A stretch of 64,000 nt of DNA from Alisma plantago-aquatica (Eukaryota > Streptophyta > Magnoliopsida > Alismatales > Alismataceae): contig OY856409.1 in NCBI GenBank assembly GCA_963693085.1, forward strand, positions 1,334,713,915-1,334,777,914, in the 5' to 3' direction. The notes beneath the pieces were generated by a model. The model did no database searches and was not told where the DNA came from. It was given only the letters and a program-made list of their open reading frames with translations. Positions 24,111-34,127 of this stretch are shown piece after piece; position 1 is the stretch's first letter; each line of letters begins with the position of its first letter. The position numbers were made by a program, and so were the translations under genes.

Positions 24111-25577
24111 GTAGAATGAATTCTTTTTCTTTTCGTCATAGTCTTTTTTTCTATGAGATATATACCATTAGTTTTGCATGCATTATTTCTTAAGATTTAA
24201 GTCAAATGGGTTGGATCCTAGAGGAGTGAAAGGATAAGCTTTGTCTTGGTTCCACACACAGAGTGGAAGCAAATGGCTTAGCTAGGAAGGTGAAAAGGGG
24301 CTGGATAGTTAAAAAATTCTTCGACATAGGCAGGCTATTTGGGCTTCTTTTGAAAAACAAATGGAATTTCAGTCCTTCGTCAAGCACTTAAGGGAGAAAA
24401 GTTCCACAATTGGACGTACAAATCAGAGAAAGACTTCTCCTGAACCTAATTTGGGAATTGGGTAACAAAGGCTTTCCGGAATTGCTTGATTTTCTTTCCA
24501 GGGAGGGGTCATGGTTTATACTTTATTTTTCCAGTTGGGTATTTGTTTCCTGGGGGTTGGGGGGTGCTCTTTTGAGAGGGGTGGCTTGTGCCTTTGGTAG
24601 ATCTTGCTTTTGGGGGGGGGTCTTTTGAGCAGAGTGGTTTGTGCCTTTGCCAGATCTTATTTCTTTTTTACCTTTTGACATGCACATTTGATAGATCAAT
24701 ACACCTTACACATTGGGCTCTTTACAAGAAAACAGAGCCTCAAACCAACTTCAGAAAAACATATAGCTCATATAACTACTACTTCACATAGGAGAAGCTT
24801 TTCTCTATTTGAGTTTGGAGTTGAAGCTTAGAAGTGATTCACTATATACAGTATACTACCTTTATGGACAACAACAAGGAAAATACATATTTGGGCATAT
24901 GGCTTCTAGCTATCCCCTCATGCTAGAGTATGCCCATCCTGAATACTTAACTTAGAAAACATACCTTGAAATATTCAGTCAGCAATGGCTCGATGAAAAT
25001 GCCAGCCATCTGTCCTAAATATGGGTAATTAAATTTGACGTAGCAAGATCTTGGATTGAAGGACAACCCACCGCAATATACTTCATGCACTTGTGATGGA
25101 CATGCTTAATGGCAAACTGAATTGTATCTTGACTGAAGACCCATCTTTTGTAATTTTGTATGTAAGATCATTACTAAAATCATGGCAAACCAACTATATC
25201 AGTCATGCCTTCTATTATTAGTAAGTTATACATGATATTTTTTAAAGGAAGAAGTATCAACGATGCTGTCCTATTGGAAGATAAACTTTCAAGTGAATTC
25301 TACCATGATGGGTGCATCGGTTTCTTTAAGACGTATGCTTCTTCATAAAAGAATTTATTTTGTTTATCATGCGCCTTATAGGGATTTATGACTCTGGTAT
25401 GCATAAGTAGCGGAATGCCTCAATAGATGCTCCTTCCAAGTCTTGGTACCGATAGATGCCTATACTTCATCAAATTGTTTCTGACATACCTCTTTGTGAA
25501 TGGGATGTAGGGTCTATTGGCTATTCTCCACAATAAAAATGGTGATGTTCAACCCCAAAAACCTCTTTTGGCTTTGG
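24111..25577. other. unassigned intron sequence
   Basis: Low-complexity T-rich start, then mixed sequence. The part 24200-24540 has short open stretches in both directions without a family I recognise. Confidence 0.4.
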
Positions 25578-25664
25578 CATATCTCACCTTATATTTGATG
25601 ATAGTCTTCTCATCTTCTCTAAGGACGATCAAGGGAATGCAAGATTCATCAAAATATTTTATTA
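25578..25664 (+). mobile_element. possible L1-type LINE reverse-transcriptase scrap
   Basis: The + strand reads ISHLIFDDSLLIFSKDD, close to the L1 palm motif (I/V)-SHL-x-F-ADDS-L-x-F-x-K with Ala replaced by Asp in frame. Upstream frames give only weak hints. It is a short fossil; a chance match is possible. Confidence 0.4.
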
Positions 25665-26108
25665 GGGGATCAGACCGGTCATCGAACCTGTAAGGCTACT
25701 AGTTATCGGTTAAGCAATATATCTAATGGTTGGACTGATTCAGTATGTGATGGCAACAATAATGTCATATATAAATTATAATGCTACAAATATAGACGTT
25801 AGAATCTAAAATAGACATAATACGAATCAATTTAACTATGGGTGAAGCTTAAAGTTTAAAACTAGTGCAAGTTCACACTTCATCGACATAATAGATATAT
25901 TTCATATGAAAGCCAGTTTGATCTTCAAAGTTCACCATAATAATATTACCCTAACATCCCTGATATTGTCTTAAGGCTTTATGAATGAAGCAAAACCTTC
26001 TTATTTTAGCATATAACAGTGCTTCTACTCATGTTGTGGATCACCATGTCCCCTTCATCATCTTTAGCCTCAAATAGTTTCTGTTATGCATGAGAGAGAT
26101 ATACTCCC
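25665..26108. other. unassigned intron sequence
   Basis: AT-rich sequence with no coding or terminal-repeat signal. Confidence 0.4.
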
Positions 26109-26280
26109 TGTTAGAATATATTATTGGCCTATTTCGTTAATAGGTTAATTAGTTAGTGGGCTTAGGTGTCCAAGCCCGTGTAGCCTGCCTTGAGTCCCAA
26201 GTCTGTAAGTCTCCACCCTTTACCCTATATATAGAACAGGGTGTGCCGTCTAATACAAAAACAACACAAGTGAATTTTCC
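26109..26280 (+). repeat. LTR-like fragment beginning TGTTAGAATA
   Basis: It starts like a plant copia LTR, has TATA-like ccctatatatagaa and then gtgccgtct, which resembles the better LTR at about 26740-27090 (cctatatatagaag, tctgccgtct). It is probably a related, older LTR. No partner was established. The following 380 bases to 26660 are unassigned. Confidence 0.45.
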
Positions 26281-26659
26281 ACTCACACCTTTCAACACTC
26301 CCTTTACCCGTCACAATAGGTTGAGATCCATCTCCCAAAATAATCTTTTCCTGACTATGTCTTGTTTTGTATATGTTAAACCATTGGGAATTTCTAGTCA
26401 TGGGATTTGTGGACCACCATCAATAATTCAAACACCACTCTGCTCTAAAATTTCCATGCCGAGTTAGGGCGGGTCCTTCTATGCTGCATGGCAGGATTCT
26501 TCACCACCACAAAAATCAGTTTTGTATTAGTTATCGTCCCTTGTCGGAATGGCAATGTTTGTCAGGTGATAGAATTTTGCGCCTTGACACATTATTGGGA
26601 GCCTTTCTTTACTTTTTGGCTTATGGAAAGTGCTTGGTTGCTAGTTGTTATGCTTGCTA

Positions 26660-27093
26660 ATCGATCCTAATATACAATATGACTCACATTATTCGGAACC
26701 TATTAAAATTATTATTTTTTGTTTATTATGTTATATAGGCCTAATTGTCTTGACCCATTAGGGTTAAGTTCCGCTTCGTTGTACAAGCCTCCTTTCCTAT
26801 ATATAGAAGAGGAGTCTGCCGTCTATAAATAAGAAAAATATCTCATTCAACTTCCGCACATGATATATGAGCATTGATCCTAAGCCTGGGGAGAAAAAGA
26901 GAGAGCCTTTGCCTGCGGGCGGCCGCCGTCTCTTCTTGGCTTGGCTGCCTGCCATACATCATCTTGGCCTCCATGATCGTCTCCTCTCTTCTTCTTTCAT
27001 AAAAATCCCACCTTTTTCTTCGCTGCGCCAACACTCCATCCCGACCATCACCATTATTTATTATCTCAATAATAGAATCCTATTCTAATAACA
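26660..27093 (+). repeat. Copia H putative 5' LTR
   Basis: It has a TATA-like cctatatatagaagagg at about 26799, an AT-rich polyadenylation-like tract tctcaataatagaatcc near the end, and is followed directly by a degenerate primer site. The left boundary is uncertain because no complete partner LTR was found. The U5-like end recurs at about 40570-40610. Confidence 0.55.
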
Positions 27094-27105
27094 CTGTATC
27101 AGAGC
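27094..27105 (+). other. Copia H primer-binding site, degenerate
   Basis: ctgtatcagagc matches TGGTATCAGAGC at ten of twelve positions. Confidence 0.6.
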
Positions 27106-27883
27106 GCTTTGATCGTCACTTAACCTCTCAACTATAATGCTTTCCTTCCTTTCCCCCCTAACCACCCTCTTCTCTTTCTTCCAGTTTCGTCTTCACTTGC
27201 CGCCCTCCCTGCCTTTCCCGTCCCTATCCTCCACAACCTCTCTCCCTCTCACCACCTCTCTTCCTCCTGCTATCTTCTTCCTTCTTCCACCTCTCTCCCA
27301 CCCGCCGCCCTTACCTCTCTTTCTTCTGCCGCTGCCTCCTTCATGCCCAATTGCCAATCTCCTTTCCGCCGCCTCTCTCCCTCCGATGGTCTTTCTTCTG
27401 ATCACCGCCCCTTTCCTATCTTATCTCTAACACGCCACCATGCATCCTCTTCATCCTGCCCACCTGACCCCCACTCCCACTCACCGTGCCCCTCTCTACT
27501 TGCACACCCCCAACCCCGCTTATACCAACCCCGCATATCCCACATTCCTTCTCATGTCCATCTTTCACCGTCAACCTCGCCTGATTAATCAATAGTTGTT
27601 CCACCTGTCAAGGTTGTACCTGATATAATCCACCTCCTCTCGGTTCAGCTTAACACTTAAGGAGGGACTTGCTCCCTCCCATCAACCTTCGTCACATGTT
27701 GATCTAAATTGACAATGTGGCGTTGGGGGTTTCCTAATTAAAATTCTTAGATACCAATAATTTGGATCTCTAAACTCTTCTGCTATTATTTGGGGTGATA
27801 CTTCACTCCCCTTTGAACTGAACTGTTGCTCTACCACATCTTTGTGATAACGTGTATGGACTGAGCAAGAATTGCATTCCAAC
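27106..27883 (+). other. Copia H leader
   Basis: C/T-rich untranslated leader (27120-27600) followed by mixed sequence. The open frames here are compositional. Confidence 0.5.
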
Positions 27884-29536
27884 ATGTCCTCTAATGATAA
27901 ATTAAGAACCCTGCGTGTAACGACAATAAAATTGGATGGTTTTGACTACTATAAGTGGTCACCTTCTTTTGAGTTGTACGTCAAGAGCTAAGGCCGATAC
28001 TCTCGCCTTATTACTAAAGCACCTGCTACTCCCGTTGAGACTGCCTATGAGAAAACTAAGCAGTCCTATGACTTGTGGGTCAAGGATGACTCATGAGTGA
28101 TGACCTAGATAATCAGCAATGCAGAACCAAAAATAAGTCAAATCATTTTTTCACCTTCAAATGTCTAGGGCCATGTGGGATCAATTATCTCATGTTTATT
28201 CACATCAAGAGAACCCAAAAAAGGTGTTTGAAATCTTTCAAAATCTGGCTGAAATCCATGGATAGAGAAATGAACTACAATTAATACAATTCCTGGATGG
28301 ACTACTTGATTCCTCTATAGGAGTCGACGAGTGAAGATCAGATTGTGTGAAGTGATCCTCTACGTAAACTGCGAGATGTCCTAAAATGGATCCAACACCT
28401 ACCGTTTGTTTCTTCTTCTCTTGCTGGTTCCGTTGAGGCGTCAACTCTTGCAGTACGTTCTAATGACCCTAGTCGTGGCAGAGGTCGTGACCGTGGTGGA
28501 GGACGTGATCGTTTTGGACCATCTGGACCTAGACGTGGCCATCTCCCTTCTGGACTGAGACGTGGTCAACCCTCTACTGGCCCTAGCAATGCCCCTCCTA
28601 GATCCCTGTCATTGTAACTTCTATGGGAGAAATAATCACAATGAAGATAGTTGGTGGTTGAAACATGGCTACCCTAACAAATGGCCTAATTAGGCATCTA
28701 CTGACTACACTGAGAAAGAACCAATCCAAACGTGCACTCCTACGGATTGGATCCGAGCCGAATTTGAAGAACTTATCCAAGAACGAGCATCAACATCGGC
28801 TCCACGTTCGGATGGTGATTCTGATTTTTTAGCATCCTCAACTCCTTATGGTAAAAACAAATGGGTCATCAACTCTGGTGCTTCTACTCATAAATCTGAC
28901 AATTTCAAATTTTTTTCTTCTAATATGACTGCTTCTTCTGCTATTCCACTCGAGCTCCAATACATGGGGTGTTTGAACTACAAACAACTTCTTGCTCAAA
29001 TATGCTTTATATATTCTTCGCTTTCCTCTAAATCTTCTTAATGTTAGTAAAACAACCAAACAACTCCAATGTTCTATTACATTTGATCCTGATGGATGTG
29101 TCTTTCAAGATCTCTGCACGGGGATGAGGATTGGTTCGGGCCATGAGGGACCACACGACTTATACTATCTTGACGATCCACATACTGTTGCCCTACTATC
29201 TTTAACTATTCGAGACTTCAGTGACACTTCAGAGTGGGACGTCCATCAACTTCCAACCTCAAGTATTTAATTCCTTATGTATCTGAAACTCTGTTTAAAT
29301 GTGGAGCTTGCGAATTAGGAAAGCAAACTCGATGTGTTTTTCCTAGGAAAATGACTATATTTTCAAGGTCTATTTTTGATATCGTGCATGCTGATATATG
29401 AGGACCATGCTCAGTCACAAGTGTAACTGGATTCCATTACTTTATGACCTTTGGGATGATTACTCTCGAGCCAATTGATTATTTTTACTTGAAGACATGG
29501 CACATTTTCTTGATACTCTTACAACCATTGAACTAA
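27884..29536 (+). pseudogene. Copia H gag and N-terminal pol, broken and truncated
   Basis: The ATG at 27884 starts MSSNDKLRTLRVTTIKLDGF, the usual gag opening. A stop replaces Gln soon after (V-K-S-stop-G-R-Y-S, about 27990), and others follow. The RGRGR-type basic region (about 28470-28560) and zinc knuckle (about 28605-28670) are present, but the knuckle reads C-x2-Y and its last Cys is Trp, so zinc binding is lost. The protease core reads INSGAS with the catalytic Asp changed to Asn (about 28868). GAG-pre-integrase (29080-29330) and the first part of integrase follow, then the element stops at repeat R copy 2. RT and RNase H are absent. Confidence 0.8.
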
Positions 29537-29541
29537 ACTTC

Positions 29542-30064
29542 TGCAAAGTTGGGTGAAGTTTGGCCGAAACTTCGAACTTCGTCCATGGGCGATGTTGAAT
29601 CCCCAATACTTTGGCCTCGTCCAATCTTTGGGGTGAAGGATCACTATTGTCTACGAAATTGACTTTTTTGTGTGTATTTTTGACCCAACTTCTTCCAAGT
29701 TATCGAAGTTTCCTTAAAGTTGGCAAAGTTGGGCGACGTTGGGGCGAGGTTGATAGTACGCATAACTCGTGCCCTGAGGACCATATAAGGCATAAGTGTC
29801 ACCTCCAACCCTCTTCACAACTTTGAATGCTAACTCCTACGTCTGTTGTTGCCACTCTTTCCTAGATAGGGTGTTATAACTACTATTTAGCTATATATTG
29901 TATATTATACACATGTCAAACAGTATTTGTGTGTGTTGTATATTTGACCCTTGCAAGAAGCACATTGTATTATCAACCTACCTAGGGCTAGAGTCGTGAA
30001 TCATGTTGTTGTGACTTGTGATAGTCAACATATATAAGATAGAGGTATAACAAAATTAGAAGTC
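29542..30064. repeat. dispersed repeat R, copy 2
   Basis: Homologous to copy 1 from aaacttctgcaaagttggg to a point just before aagtc. It sits where copia H breaks off and is bounded on the right by the D1 LTR. The right end of R is missing compared with copy 1. Confidence 0.6.
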
Positions 30065-30205
30065 TGGACAGGGTTTCCCTGGAAGGGTTAGGGTGCACAG
30101 TGTGTGTACCCCATATATTTATAAAAAGAACAATTACATATAGGTCCCCATAGAATAGGAAAATAACAAGAGAATATAAAGAACTGAATCAAACGCTATT
30201 TAACA
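30065..30205 (-). repeat. Copia D1 3' LTR (141 bp)
   Basis: It shares the gttagggtgcacagtgtg and accyyatatat blocks with the B/C LTR family, and is bounded by TG...CA in the expected orientation. Confidence 0.75.
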
Positions 30206-30212
30206 CTCCCCC

Positions 30213-32208
30213 TCAAGTTGGAGCATAGATATCAATCATGCCCAACTTGTCTACTAGAGAGCTGAAATGTTTCTTGGCCAGCAGCTTTGTGAAGATATCG
30301 GCAACTTGATTCTTTAAGCGAGTAAAAGGAGTGCAAATATGACCAGTCAGGATAGCTTCTCTGATGAAGTGACAATCGACTTCAATGTGCTTGGTCCGCT
30401 CATGATAAACAAGATTATTGGCAATAAAGATAGCTGCTTTATTATCACAATGCATGGGAATTAAACCTATCAAACGGGTGGGTGGGTTGGGTTTGGGTTG
30501 GGTCATTGCGGGTGTGGGTCTAGCGGGTGCGGGTCAAAAAGATACACTTTTAAACGGGTGGAAGAAAAGCACACCCAAACCCGACCCAGCGGGTTGCGGG
30601 TTGCCCGCGGATGCCCATCTAAAATGTGTACAATCAACAATAAGTTACCAGTTGCTAACTTTAACACTAAAAACAACATTTAAAACAGCTTGTAACTATT
30701 GTTTTTATGTCAAATATAGTGCAAAAGAACCAACCAACTACTATGTTTGACGTCAAACTATTCGATTAGTTTTTGATATATGAAAAAGTAGCAGCTAGTT
30801 GTATGTTGATATAAATTAGGAAAATCGATGTAGTTTTCATAGATAAATATCACAAGAAAAATACATAATTTTGTCATGTAACATTAGGCATTCCTAATAT
30901 TACAAGTACTTGTTATTGTCTATTACAAACACAAAATAAAGAGAATAAAATTGTTGTTGGTAAAGGTAAAGAATTAACTTGTACAAAACAAGCAATATCT
31001 TTTAATAGGTGTATGTGTATATTATGTATATGAATATATTTGCTTCAATTACTGGGTCACCCGCGGGTGCCTGCGGATCACCCGCGAAACCCGCTTAATA
31101 AACGGGTGGGTATGGGTTTGGGTGATTTTCAGCGGGTGACAAATTTTGCCACCCAAACCCAACTTAAACGGGTCGACCCATGGGCGCCCGCGGATTTTGA
31201 CCCAGTTTGACAGGTTTAATGGGAATAGGAACAGAAGACCCCACACCAAAGTCTTTTAGAAGAGACTGTACCCACAAGAGTTCACAAGCTGTGTGAGCCA
31301 TGGCCCAATATTCGGCCTCAACACTAGATCTAGCAACAACATTTAACTTTTTGCTCCTTCAGATGACAAGATTTCCACCAACAAATGTGCAGTAACCAGA
31401 AGTAGATTTTCTGTCTATCTTACTTCCAGCATAATCAAAATCAGAGTAGCCTTCAAGAGAGAAATGACCATGTTTTCTATAGAAAAGGCCTTTACCAGGG
31501 GATTTCTTCAGAGACCTCAGGATATGACACAGTTCTTCCCAGTGACGCTGTCTAGGCTTGTCAATATACCTGCTAACAAGACTAATAGCAATAGAAATAT
31601 TAGCTCTAGTAACAGTCAAATAGATTAGTTTGCCAACCAGTCTCCTATATCTTTTACTGTCAGGATACATGGGAGATTCATCATCATCCCAATTTACATT
31701 AGGATCTAGGGGCGTATCAGTGGTCTGAGCTCCAAGCATCCCAGTCTCATGTAGAAGATCTAGAACATACTTCCTTTGAGATAAAGCAAGAGCATTAGCA
31801 GTCTTGGAAACTTCAATTCCCAGAAAGTATCTCAGCTTTCCCAAATCTTTAGTGACAAAGTGCTTGCATAAATAGGCTTTAGTAACATGAATTTCAGAAA
31901 GATCACTGCTAGATAAAATAATATCATCAACATACACAATCAGAACAACAATACCAAAGGAAGTCTTCTTAATAAAGACAGAATGATCAACATGAGATCT
32001 TAGGAAGCCATAAGTAGCCAAAATCTTGCTCAATTTGTCAAACCAGACACGTTGACTCCTCTGGAGTCCATAAATAGACTTTTTGAGGCGACAGACCTTG
32101 TGTGACTCCCCCTGAGCAACAAACCCAGGTGGTTGCTCCATATAGACTTCTTCTTGGAGATCACCATAAAGAAAGACATTCTTGGAGATCACCATAAAGA
32201 AAGACATT
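30213..32208 (-). pseudogene. Copia D1 RT-RNase H, broken
   Basis: Reverse transcriptase (32208-31600) includes LYGDLQEEVYMEQPPGF and [11 protein letters not shown]. RNase H (about 31560-30210) contains GYSDFDYAGSK, with the usual DS changed to DF, and CDNKAAIFIANN. hAT-3 interrupts RNase H at 30461. The region 31359-32219 is open for 286 codons, so the RT decayed late. The element lacks gag, protease and integrase. Confidence 0.85.
30462..31218. mobile_element. hAT-3: non-autonomous Ac-like hAT
   Basis: An exact 8-bp duplication, atgggaat, flanks it at 30454-30461 and 31219-31226. The inverted ends are TAAACCTATCAAAC and, from the right, TAAACCTGTCAAAC. Both subterminal regions are full of aaacggg, cccgc and gggtttgggt motifs. 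The AAACGG core occurs at about 30471, 30552, 31100 and 31166. It has 757 bp, an AT-rich middle and no transposase. It belongs to the same family as hAT-4. Confidence 0.9.
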
Positions 32209-32227
32209 CTGAGCAACAAACCCAGGT
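32153..32227. repeat. D1/D2 junction with 28-bp tandem duplication
   Basis: A 28-base unit at 32153-32180 is repeated exactly at 32181-32208. A displaced 19-base copy of ctgagcaacaaacccaggt (32209-32227), normally found at 32112-32130, follows. D2 sequence begins directly after. The order of the pieces is scrambled relative to any intact copia RT. Confidence 0.9.
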
Positions 32228-33357
32228 AGTTTTCTTAACAAACATCGAGTGATCTGACTGAGAACGGAGAAAGTCGAACTTTTGAAGAATGGAGCTCAGC
32301 TTATCAAACCAGGCTCGGGAACTTTGCTCAAGGCCATAAATTGTTTTGCGCAGGCGACAAACCTTCGAGGACTCCCCCTCAATCACAAATCCAGGAGGCT
32401 GCTCCATGTATACCTCCTCATGCAGATCGCCATACAAGAAGGCATTTTTAACATCTAACTGAAATAAAGACCAATCAGAATTTACTGCCACTGAAATAAG
32501 AACACGAACATAGTTTAGACAAGCGACGAGAGAGAAGGTTTCAAATTCTGGATACAGAACACGGGCCCCAAATGTCAGCATGCACAATATCAAACGTCTG
32601 TTTTGAGCTAATACAAATTTTCCTGGCAAAAGTAGATCTAGTTTGTTTGCCCAACTAGCATGTTTCATATTGAAAACCGAATCAGAAATGTCAGGTAGTA
32701 AGTGTTTCAATTTTGCTGGTGAAGGATGCGCCAAGTGATAGTGCCACTGAATGTCGGTCACAGAAGTAGTCAAGTAAGCCGTCGTCTTTGGTGTGTCCAA
32801 GTAGTATAAGCCGTCTTGTCCCTCATGGTCCGAACCAATCTTAGTCTTTGTGCGCAGATTCTGGAAGATAATACCATCCGGGTAAAAAATTATGGAGCAC
32901 AGTAGGCTCTTAACAGTTCTACTCACAAATAACAAGATGATAGGGAATTTAGGAACATAAAGTGCTGGGCGTAATGAAAGACGACTAAGAGTATATATAT
33001 TCTCTATTCCTAAAGCAAGTGTTTGAGAACCATCGACTAGTGTGACAGGCAGAATAGCAAAAGTTTTATGCAAATTAGAAAATAAAGAATGATTTCCAGT
33101 AATATGGGAAGTGGCACCAAAGTCAATCACCCATGTATTTTTACCAGTCTTTGCTAGATGAGCAAAACTGCCATCAATGGAAGTCTCAGTAGGGGAGGCC
33201 AGGCAGGCTTGGAGCAATTTATCAAACTCAAATCTGATCCAGTTAGTAGATGGTGGAGCAGACGAAGAAGCAATGATGTCAGGTTATTCTGAAGAAACTT
33301 GGTTTGCCCAAGCAAGTTTACCATGCTTGATCCAAAGACGGTCTTCTTTATGATTTG
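32209..33357 (-). pseudogene. Copia D2 pol, internally deleted
   Basis: On the minus strand it carries protease (VIDFGATSHITGN, with the catalytic DSG changed to DFG), GAG-pre-integrase (about 32960-32680, the last Cys pair damaged), then only the first residues of integrase before an abrupt jump into reverse transcriptase (F-E-T-F-S-L-V..., about 32550). Nearly all of integrase and the RT N-terminus are missing. RT continues to F-V-K-K-T and then breaks into the D1 junction. The joined frame is open for 342 codons (32189-33217). Closest relative in the window: copia F. The gag part lies beyond copia E. Confidence 0.85.
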
Positions 33358-34103
33358 TGTTGTGTTTTTGTTGTATTTCAAAAGTAAATGCAATGCTTTA
33401 GTCCCATATTGGGGGATTCTGATACTTCCCTCCTTATATATGGTTCTTGCCCATAGGATAATTGAAGAACACAAATGGATATGGGCTTCACATGCACATG
33501 GTGGGGCAGCCCAACTGGATTCGGTCCGGGCCGATCCGAAATCCCTTTAATCGGGCGCGTGTCGCGTCCCGTGCGCATGGGGGGTGCAAATCCGGCCTCC
33601 TGAGCCTCCTTGCGTGAGCGTGGCTCCAGGTTGGTTTTGCTCCTTGGTTCACTGAACCATTTTATGGCTCTTCCAGTTCAGTTGCACCTGTTCGTTTGGG
33701 CGGTTCCAAACCGCAACACATCCCTTCACTAGTGTACAACTGCACACATCTGTTAACGAGGCGTTTTTTTTTTTATTTAACAACGTCCTCACCATCTTTC
33801 TAAATAAGAGCGAAAATGCCTCTGGTTTCCTTCTTTCTCTCTGTCGTTTTCCTGATCACTGGAAAAACGATCAGTTCCGTTCGCTCGCCGGTGTGATTGC
33901 GTGTGCACGCTTCACATCGACAACCGTTGTTGGATCCTGGGAGAGTAGCCGCCGTAGACGTCTACTGCACTGACGCTCGCCGTCAAGAACCGTGAAAATA
34001 CTGTTAGGGACAGTGCATCTTGCACGCCTCAACGCCTTCTGTCTAGTATAATCTTTCATTGTTTTACTCCTTTTTTGTGGTTTGTACCCTTTCTCGAACA
34101 ACA
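33358..34103 (+). repeat. Copia E 5' LTR
   Basis: It runs TGTTGTG...AACAACA. It contains cttatatatgg as a TATA-like signal and a GC-rich block at about 33520-33620. Confidence 0.9.
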
Positions 34104-34127
34104 ATCTTAGGAGTATATCATAGTCTG
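34104..34127 (+). other. Copia E primer region, degenerate
   Basis: aggagtatatcatagtctg follows the LTR after a few bases. It resembles tggtatcagagc only loosely, so the primer tRNA cannot be named with confidence. Confidence 0.4.

Larger units (their letters stand above)
30065..32208 (-). mobile_element. Copia D1: 3' half of a copia element, interrupted by hAT-3
   Basis: It has one LTR (30065-30205), a polypurine tract, RNase H and reverse transcriptase. It stops at the RT region near 32208, where it is joined to a different copia (D2) through a duplicated 28-bp segment. No matching 5' LTR exists: the LTR at 40298-40449 is unrelated. The RT-RNase H sequence is closest to copia G. Confidence 0.82.

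Noticed and set aside
27137..27604. Proline/serine-rich open frames
   Set aside because: C/T-rich leader of copia H; no recognisable protein.
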